Positions 33,603 to 39,316 of a stretch of 39,316 nucleotides of DNA are shown piece by piece. Positions within the stretch are counted from its first letter, which is position 1. Every line of letters begins with the position of its first letter. The notes under the pieces were generated by a model. It did no database searches and was not told the origin of the DNA. It was given only the letters and a program-made list of their open reading frames with translations. The DNA comes from Deltaproteobacteria bacterium (GTDB taxonomy: Bacteria; Desulfobacterota; Syntrophobacteria; BM002): assembly GCA_020353155.1 (NCBI GenBank), contig CP070689.1, positions 2,429,279 to 2,468,594 on the forward strand. The letters run 5' to 3'. Position numbers and translations under genes: made by a program.

Positions 33603-35768
33603 ATGGGATTTCACTCCATTGAGTTAACCCCGGCTGATGCAATCGCCCACAAGGAAATCTTCCAACGGGAAATGGGCGATTTGTTGGGCAGTCGACAGCT
33701 TACTATCCTGCCTCCTTTCCCCGACTACACTCTTCTCAGTCAGCATCATTCACCAAAAGTTCTGTTAAGACTTGTAAACGAGGTAGTTCTTAGCCGTCGT
33801 CCTGCTTTTAATCAAGAGTTTGGCTGGTTACTTCTTCCCCTGGTTCAGTGCGAAAGAGTTGTAGGAGTACTCTTTATCGAGGATGTTGAAAAGAAATACC
33901 AAAATCCTGAAAACCAGGTGCTTTTAGAAAGGCTGGCCCGCCTCTGCATCGACAGCCTCCAGTGGGAAAAAAAAGGGTGGCGAGACGAGGAGACCATGCT
34001 GTGGCGGCGGCAGATTCTTGTGAAGGAATTGAGCCGGGCCATAGAGGCGGCAGAGAGTGACGGCAGTTTGACTTCCAGGCGAATGCTTGACCATAGACCT
34101 GGGGCGGCCCAATTTAGCTTCGTCTGCTTTGTAGTTACGCCAGCTCCCGAACCGTGGGCTGGATCGGGTCCAGTTTGGAAAGATCTTGGTCCAAAGGTGG
34201 TGGAAGCCTTGCCAAATGAGGCTATGGCGGCGCACTTGGGAGGTGGCTACGTGGGGATCTTCTGGCCGAAGGCGCAGGTTGGGGAAGCCCAACAATGGGC
34301 TGAAAGGCTGCACAGCATTTTGAATGAGGTTGAACCGAGGAGCCAAGATGGTGAGGAGAAGTGGACTTTGAGTGCGGGCATGGTAACTTTTCCAGAAGAT
34401 TTTTACGATGATGGACCCTCACTGCCATGGGAAAAGAGTGATCTCAGATTGCGGTTCACCGCCGCAGAAGAGGTAATTAGGAGGGCAACCATGGCGGCCC
34501 AAGTGGCCAAACAGAAAGACGAGAACATACTCAGCTATCAGACGCTCCTTGAACAAGGGTTGGTCAAGCGCGAGTCAGCCATAGAAAAAGGTTTGTCCCC
34601 CCTACTCACCAATGAAGAGCCCGGCGCCCTCTTGTTGGTCAAGCTCGATGATTGGAAGGTTTGGCAAAGACAGCACGGCTCAAGAGGAGCAGCGGGGAAA
34701 GCCAGAAATGTAATGGCGGTGTGTAAAAAGGAGGCTCCTGAAACTGCAGTGGTGGAGTGGGCAGGTCCCGATCGATTCGGGATATTTCTACCAATTACAA
34801 ATGGTGATTCAGCCCAAGAGCTGGGCAGTGCTATTCGTCAGCGAGTGAAATCGGAGTTGAGTACTACCGTGCAAATCGGCATTAGCGTTCATCCTTGTCC
34901 GGGTTTTGCTAAGGTCGAGATGCTGGACAACGCTCGTAAGGCTTTGATACATACAGGATTTTTTGGGCCCAACACTCAGACCCATTTTGATGCGGTAAGT
35001 CTTAATATTAGTGGAGATCGCCTTTATGAGAGGGGAAAGCTGAAAGAGGCGGTGGAAGAGTTCCAACGCGCTTTGACCTTGGATCCCGATAATGTAAATG
35101 TCAGCAATAGCCTTGGAGTTTGCTACGCCCAGATGGGTAAATTTGAGCAAGCCGTGGCTGAGTTTTCACGGGTAACCTCATTGGACCCCAGCGATTTCAT
35201 GGGGCAATACAACTTAGGCTGCGCTTTGCTGAGACTAGGGAGTGAAGATGAGGCTGAGCGAGCCTTCACTCGATCTTCCGAGCTCGATCCCGAAAGAGCT
35301 GCCCCATATTTCCAATTGGCTAAGTTGTGCAGGAAAAAGAACCGTTTGGAGGAAGCTCTGAAATACTTGGGTCAAACAGTGGATCTTAAACCCCACTGGG
35401 CCAAAGCTTGGCGCCTGTTTGGTGAATGTTTTCTAGAGCAGGGTAACGACGCAGAAGCAATGAGTGGATTCAAGAAAGCGCTGAAGATCAACGGTAATGA
35501 CGCTGCAGCACTGAGCGGTCTGGCTATCTTATATGGGCGGGTGGAGTCGAACTTGGAGATAGCCCTCTCTCTTGCCCGTAGGAGTGTTGAACTGGATCCG
35601 GATAACGTTCTTTTTTGCCGGAGATTGGCAGAATTGCTTTGGCAAAATCAAGAACTGGACGAAGCTCTGGTGCAGTGCCGACGGGCAGCGGCAAGGGTCC
35701 CAGATGACGAAGAGATTCGCCAGCTTCAAGAGAAGATAACCGCAGCTCAAAGAGTATCTACCTCGTAG
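33603..35768 (+). CDS. GAF-like / tandem degenerate GGDEF / TPR protein
   Basis: This 721-residue protein has an unusual layout. Residues 1-125 look like a GAF-type module (FGWLLLPLVQCERVVGVLFI). Two GGDEF-like domains follow. In the first the active-site loop reads LGGGYVGIFWP (near 211) with SAGMVTFPED downstream. In the second LLLVKLDDWKVWQRQHG precedes AGPDRFGIFLP (near 387) and QIGISVHP. Neither keeps GG[D/E]EF, so diguanylate cyclase activity is unlikely. Residues from about 468 carry roughly seven TPRs (LYERGKLKEAVEEFQRALTL, GVCYAQMGKFEQAVAEF). I chose ATG 33603, preceded by GAGGAG, over the TTG at 33591. It overlaps the convergent ilvA-like gene by 22 bp. Likely a signalling scaffold; function unknown. 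Confidence 0.8.
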   Translation: MGFHSIELTPADAIAHKEIFQREMGDLLGSRQLTILPPFPDYTLLSQHHSPKVLLRLVNEVVLSRRPAFNQEFGWLLLPLVQCERVVGVLFIEDVEKKYQNPENQVLLERLARLCIDSLQWEKKGWRDEETMLWRRQILVKELSRAIEAAESDGSLTSRRMLDHRPGAAQFSFVCFVVTPAPEPWAGSGPVWKDLGPKVVEALPNEAMAAHLGGGYVGIFWPKAQVGEAQQWAERLHSILNEVEPRSQDGEEKWTLSAGMVTFPEDFYDDGPSLPWEKSDLRLRFTAAEEVIRRATMAAQVAKQKDENILSYQTLLEQGLVKRESAIEKGLSPLLTNEEPGALLLVKLDDWKVWQRQHGSRGAAGKARNVMAVCKKEAPETAVVEWAGPDRFGIFLPITNGDSAQELGSAIRQRVKSELSTTVQIGISVHPCPGFAKVEMLDNARKALIHTGFFGPNTQTHFDAVSLNISGDRLYERGKLKEAVEEFQRALTLDPDNVNVSNSLGVCYAQMGKFEQAVAEFSRVTSLDPSDFMGQYNLGCALLRLGSEDEAERAFTRSSELDPERAAPYFQLAKLCRKKNRLEEALKYLGQTVDLKPHWAKAWRLFGECFLEQGNDAEAMSGFKKALKINGNDAAALSGLAILYGRVESNLEIALSLARRSVELDPDNVLFCRRLAELLWQNQELDEALVQCRRAAARVPDDEEIRQLQEKITAAQRVSTS

Positions 35769-36952
35769 CCACTGCCGCTGAGAGCGCTAAGAAGTTCCTC
35801 AATGTGATCCGAACCCCGTGTTTCTATCTCCAATTCTACTCTACTTAACTCAACAGGGAGATGCCGTCCTAGACGGTCATGGAAAACGTGGAGGATGTTG
35901 CCTCGGCAGTCGGCGACCACCTTGAGAAGATCGGCAAGGGCACCAGGGACATCCCTAAGTTGCACTGAGAGCCTCATGATCCGGTTGGTTTTAAACAAAC
36001 CTTTCCGCAGGATTCTTCCCAATAGATGAGTGTCCACATTGCCGCCGCTGATCACGAGGACCACCGATTCCCCGCTAACACTGCCTAGTTGGTCTCCCAT
36101 AAGTGCCGCCAAAGGGACTGCGCCGCTACCCTCGGCCAGAACCTTCTTGCGTTCCAGTAATTCAAGCATGGCAGCGGCAATCTCCTCCTCCTCCACGGTT
36201 ACCACACGGTCAACTAACTTCCGGATGATGGAGAAGGTCAGCTTTCCTAATTTTTTGACGCTGATGCCGTCAGCTATGGAATGCTTGGCTGGTACTGTTA
36301 CTCGTTTACCAAGGCTCAAAGCTGCGGCGGCGGAGGCACAGGAAGCAGCCTGCACCCCGATGATCGATGCCTGCGGGCGGAGGGATTTTACTGCCGCGGA
36401 AATTCCAGCAATTAGACCACCTCCGCCAATAGGGACCAGGACTTTTTCCACCTCAGGCAGTTGTGAGAGAATTTCCAAGCCTACGGTCCCCTGGCCAGCT
36501 ATAATATCCTCGTCGTCATAAGGATGAATAAAGGCTCTGCCTTTTGCTGCCAGTTTGTGGGCCTGGTCCAAGCTTTCTTCCAAACTCTGCCCACTTAGAA
36601 CCACCCGGCCTCCGTAGGATCGGGTGGCAATCTGTTTGCTGATGGAGGCCCACTCTGGCATGACTATGGTGGAGGGAATGGCCATGAGTTGAGCGGCATG
36701 TGCTACTCCCTGGGCATGGTTCCCAGCTGAAGCTGTTACCACGCCCTCCGGGCCTAGGGTCGCCCGGATTTTCGCCAGCTTGTGGTAGGCTCCACGGAAT
36801 TTAAAGGACCCCGTCTTTTGGAGATTCTCAAGTTTGAGATGGACTTTAGCATCGAATAGCCGACTGAGGTAGTTGGAATAAACTAGTGGGGTTTCAAAGG
36901 CGACATCCTTTAAGATTTCTGCTGCCTGGTTTATCTTGCCAATTTGAACCAT
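35747..36952 (-). CDS. ilvA: Threonine ammonia-lyase with C-terminal ACT domain
   Basis: The 401-residue enzyme deaminates threonine to 2-oxobutanoate with PLP, feeding isoleucine synthesis or threonine breakdown. The PLP lysine is K51 in GSFKFRGAYHK, and the glycine-rich phosphate loop is PIGGGGLIAGI. Residues about 328-401 form one ACT-like domain (MRLSVQLRDVPGALADLLKV), as in the short IlvA/TdcB group; the long enteric IlvA has a larger regulatory region. Biosynthetic and catabolic forms cannot be separated from sequence alone, so the symbol is tentative. Its 3' end overlaps the GGDEF/TPR gene by 22 bp, tail to tail. Confidence 0.9.
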   Translation of the reverse strand: MVQIGKINQAAEILKDVAFETPLVYSNYLSRLFDAKVHLKLENLQKTGSFKFRGAYHKLAKIRATLGPEGVVTASAGNHAQGVAHAAQLMAIPSTIVMPEWASISKQIATRSYGGRVVLSGQSLEESLDQAHKLAAKGRAFIHPYDDEDIIAGQGTVGLEILSQLPEVEKVLVPIGGGGLIAGISAAVKSLRPQASIIGVQAASCASAAAALSLGKRVTVPAKHSIADGISVKKLGKLTFSIIRKLVDRVVTVEEEEIAAAMLELLERKKVLAEGSGAVPLAALMGDQLGSVSGESVVLVISGGNVDTHLLGRILRKGLFKTNRIMRLSVQLRDVPGALADLLKVVADCRGNILHVFHDRLGRHLPVELSRVELEIETRGSDHIEELLSALSGSGYEVDTL

Positions 36953-37066
36953 GACTTTAATCCTTTACAGATGTATGCTGGTTGCCCCGCCAGGATAGCT
37001 GTTTCAGTGGAATCGGAGAAATCTGACATTTTAGCCTCATAACAAAACTAGGATTGACCGTCAACG

Positions 37067-37160
37067 GTTAGCATAGAGGACAGAGCATGGAGCATGGAAT
37101 ATGGAGTATATAAATCAAATTGCATTACTCTATGCCCTATGCTCCATGCCCTATGCTAAC
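37067..37160. repeat. Long imperfect inverted repeat upstream of the SppA-like gene
   Basis: GTTAGCATAG (37067-37076) is exactly complementary to CTATGCTAAC (37151-37160). Between them both arms continue with variants of GAGCATGGAGCATGG and CCCTATGCTCCATGC. The repeat overlaps the in-frame extension upstream of the SppA-like start, which supports the shorter start at 37218. Confidence 0.75.
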
Positions 37161-37217
37161 TTATTTAAATTAATAGGGAAGAGGAATAAAGAAAAAAAGA
37201 AAGTGAGGGAGACGAAC

Positions 37218-38213
37218 ATGAAAGTAGGGAATAGCCAGTGGAATGGTTTTCTGAAATGGTGTTTAGTTGCGGCTTGGCTCACCGTGACAGCATCCGGGTG
37301 TGCCTTTGTCAATGTGAGCCTCTATCAACCGGCCCTGCCACTACAGGAAAAGGTGATTGAAGGGGAGGGTCCCGGCAAAATCTTGGTGATGGATATCAGC
37401 GGAGTTCTGGCTTACGAAGAGAAGAAAAAAGAGGGTAGCTTCAGAGAAGAGATAAACATGATTACCAGGGTAAAAGAGGAGCTGGGTAAAGCCGCCAAAG
37501 ACATTGACATAAAGGCCTTGATTCTCCGCATACAGTCTCCGGGTGGGACGGTGAATGCAAGCGATCTTATACACCATGAGATATTGGAGTATAAGAAGAG
37601 ACGTAATGTAATAGTTGTTGCTTGCTTTCTTGGGATGGCCACCTCAGGAGGTTACTATGTAGCCACTGCAGCCGATCACATCGTCGCTCAACCAACCACA
37701 TTGACCGGGAGTATTGGCACTATTGCGCTAAAATTCAATGTGGAAGGTTTGATGGAGAAGGTGGGTGTTGAGGAAGAGACGGTAAAATCAGGAGAGAAGA
37801 AGGATATGTGGTCACCGTTCCGGCCGGCTTCTAGCGAGGAGAAGAAGATTTTGCAGAGTATTATCGACGAATACCAGGGCAAATTCTTGGAGGTGGTTAG
37901 GGCAGGAAGAAAGAATATGACAGAGGCTGATTTGGCTACTGTGAACGACGGACGGGTTTTTTCAGGCAGCCAGGCATTCAAGCTTCGCCTGGTGGACCAG
38001 TTGGGTTATCTAGACGACGCTGTTGATTGGGCTAAAAATGCTCTAGGGATGGAGCGAGCCATGGTGGTCATGTACCACCGACCTGGAACATATGTGGAAA
38101 ACATATATTCAATGTCACAGGGAGAGGCATGGAGTTGGGCAGAGCGTTTACAACGAGGAGAATTGCTTCCCCAGCGACAGACACCCCATTTTATGTACCT
38201 CTGGCTTCCTTGA
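37218..38213 (+). CDS. SppA-like S49 signal-peptide peptidase, lipoprotein
   Basis: This 331-residue protein is a short S49-family serine peptidase that degrades leftover signal peptides at the membrane. The N-terminus ends in a lipobox-like ASGC with C28, suggesting a lipid anchor rather than a plain transmembrane helix. The nucleophile is S143 in GMATSGGYYVA, and the general base is K195 in SGEKKDMWSPFRP. The spacing of 52 residues equals that of Bacillus SppA (S147/K199). The ATG at 37218 has GAGGGA upstream; an in-frame ATG at 37101 would add 39 residues encoded by an inverted repeat and was rejected. It is half the size of E. coli SppA, as in most bacteria. Confidence 0.9.
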   Translation: MKVGNSQWNGFLKWCLVAAWLTVTASGCAFVNVSLYQPALPLQEKVIEGEGPGKILVMDISGVLAYEEKKKEGSFREEINMITRVKEELGKAAKDIDIKALILRIQSPGGTVNASDLIHHEILEYKKRRNVIVVACFLGMATSGGYYVATAADHIVAQPTTLTGSIGTIALKFNVEGLMEKVGVEEETVKSGEKKDMWSPFRPASSEEKKILQSIIDEYQGKFLEVVRAGRKNMTEADLATVNDGRVFSGSQAFKLRLVDQLGYLDDAVDWAKNALGMERAMVVMYHRPGTYVENIYSMSQGEAWSWAERLQRGELLPQRQTPHFMYLWLP

Positions 38214-38453
38214 GCAGTCGCACCGTAGACAAAGTTGCTGAACCACCATCGCAGTGTTGGCCAGGCGGAGTGGACACGAATCGATGGTTATGTTTCTGGA
38301 GGAGACTGTGAGGGCGTGTGTGTGTTATCTTGCCAAAGGAAAGATTGACGGAAGAAGCGGGATTTCCTATTTTAGAGGTCACTTGAGCTGCAGTTTGAAT
38401 AGTTTAAATGCTATGTTTATATCTGCATGTCTCCTAAAGGATAGGAGTGAACT

Positions 38454-39316
38454 ATGACCTTGCGCCAACTGGATTTGAAGGACTGCCAGAGTTTGGCAAA
38501 AGAATTTGTTAAGCCATATCATCAGAATTATCTGGCCATGTACAACAGTGTGCTGGGTGGCGTGGTGACCCACCCCTTTCTTATGTCAATCCCCGTAGAC
38601 GATCATATGGTTCACCGCGGGGATGGTATTTTCGAGGCTTTCAAGTGCGTAAATGGCAATATCTACAACCTCGAAGCCCATCTGACACGGTTGGAGCGCT
38701 CTGCCAGGGCGGTGTATCTGACTCTGCCAGTTACCCTGGAACAAATAGCCGATTTGGTGGTAGAGACAATACGCATTGCCGGAACCAGAGATTGTCTGAT
38801 TCGGCTTTTCGTCTCCCGTGGTCCGGGAGGCTTCACCACCAATCCCTATGAGTGTCCATCCTCCCAGATCTATATCGTTGTGTGCAGTCCCAGTTCACCC
38901 CCGGAAGAGCACTTGAAAGAAGGCGTTATGATTAAAAGCAGCGGCATTCCAGTTAAAAAGTCCTATTTTGCCAACATCAAGAGTTGTAACTACCTTCCCA
39001 ATGTGTTGATGAAAAAGGAGGCGGTGGATGCGGGGGTGCAGTATACTATTTCCATGGACGAGAACGGCTTTCTGGGTGAGGGATCTACCGAAAATTTCGG
39101 TTTGGTGACCTCGGAAGGCGTACTGAAGTTTCCCAAGTTTAGCAGAATTCTTAGAGGCACCACGGTTACACGGGCGGCGGACTTGGCGGAATTACTGGTT
39201 GAAGCAGGCCAATTGAGACAAGTGACATTTGAAGACATAACCCTGAACGAAGCTTACTGCGGTTCTGAAATTCTACTATTCGGGACCACATTTGATATCC
39301 TGGCGGCGGTGATGTT
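38454..39316 (+). CDS. Class IV aminotransferase (BCAT/ADC-lyase fold), 3' end outside window
   Basis: The frame is open from ATG 38454 to the last base, about 287 residues, and is cut by the window end. The product is a fold-type IV PLP enzyme, as in branched-chain aminotransferases, D-amino acid aminotransferase and aminodeoxychorismate lyase. Visible features are DDHMVHRGDGIFEAFKCVNG with the following LEAHLTRLERSA, the PLP lysine in NIKSCNYLPNVLMKKEA, and the phosphate-binding GEGSTENFGLV. The segment RILRGTTVTRAADLAELL fits this superfamily. The substrate cannot be assigned. A Shine-Dalgarno-like AGGAG lies at 38442-38446. Confidence 0.9.
   Translation, partial: MTLRQLDLKDCQSLAKEFVKPYHQNYLAMYNSVLGGVVTHPFLMSIPVDDHMVHRGDGIFEAFKCVNGNIYNLEAHLTRLERSARAVYLTLPVTLEQIADLVVETIRIAGTRDCLIRLFVSRGPGGFTTNPYECPSSQIYIVVCSPSSPPEEHLKEGVMIKSSGIPVKKSYFANIKSCNYLPNVLMKKEAVDAGVQYTISMDENGFLGEGSTENFGLVTSEGVLKFPKFSRILRGTTVTRAADLAELLVEAGQLRQVTFEDITLNEAYCGSEILLFGTTFDILAAVM

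Noticed and set aside
37101-37217. N-terminal extension of the SppA-like protein (39 residues)
   Set aside because: The extension is encoded by an inverted repeat of GCATGG words, and the signal peptide with lipobox starts only at the ATG at 37218, which has its own Shine-Dalgarno.

Overview
The window looks like chromosomal DNA of a Gram-negative, anaerobe-type deltaproteobacterium (Desulfobacterota sensu lato). The grounds are an NtrC-type sigma54 regulator, an HrcA/CIRCE heat-shock switch, GlyQ/GlyS two-subunit glycyl-tRNA synthetase, GatC/GatA next to an AsnRS, SelA (selenocysteine synthesis), SurA, RodZ and lipoproteins with lipoboxes. This placement is an inference from gene content; no rRNA or tRNA is present to fix it. 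Almost all genes are ordinary core genes. The unusual material is in signalling proteins and in the intergenic gaps.

Layout. 1-2495: the C-terminal part of a sensor histidine kinase and a sigma54 response regulator. The regulator's DNA-binding end is a winged helix rather than a Fis-type helix. It is followed by four 11-bp direct repeats, a near-consensus -24/-12 promoter and a strong terminator, which together look like a regulator controlling a roughly 120-nt small RNA. 2544-6681: a small MITE-like insertion with an 8-bp target repeat, then hrcA with a perfect CIRCE operator, grpE and dnaK, each unit closed by a terminator; dnaJ is not here. 6769-11068: a TPR/periplasmic-binding lipoprotein (LpoA/LppC-like), gatC and gatA. 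11130-18873 (minus strand): an RHH-PilZ fusion protein, an EamA transporter, glgC, ftsY and smc. 18874-19727: a gene-free 0.85-kb stretch dense in hairpins, probably a structured RNA inside an inverted-repeat-bounded element. 19728-30943 (minus strand): glyS, glyQ, recO, rodZ-like, asnS, surA-like and mfd. 31246-39316: bioY, selA, a GAF/degenerate GGDEF/TPR protein, a threonine ammonia-lyase (minus), an SppA-like lipoprotein protease and a class IV aminotransferase cut by the window end.

How parts fit together. HrcA probably represses its own promoter through CIRCE, while grpE-dnaK has a separate upstream region without CIRCE. smc/ftsY, recO/rodZ and glgC/eamA overlap and are likely co-transcribed pairs. 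Three sigma54-type -24/-12 sequences with exact GG-N10-GC spacing were found: before the putative small RNA, before the RHH-PilZ gene and before selA. Many intergenic gaps carry imperfect inverted repeats built from short, degenerate, word-like repeats, each gap with its own word family.

No CRISPR array, tRNA, rRNA, phage module or transposase gene was seen.
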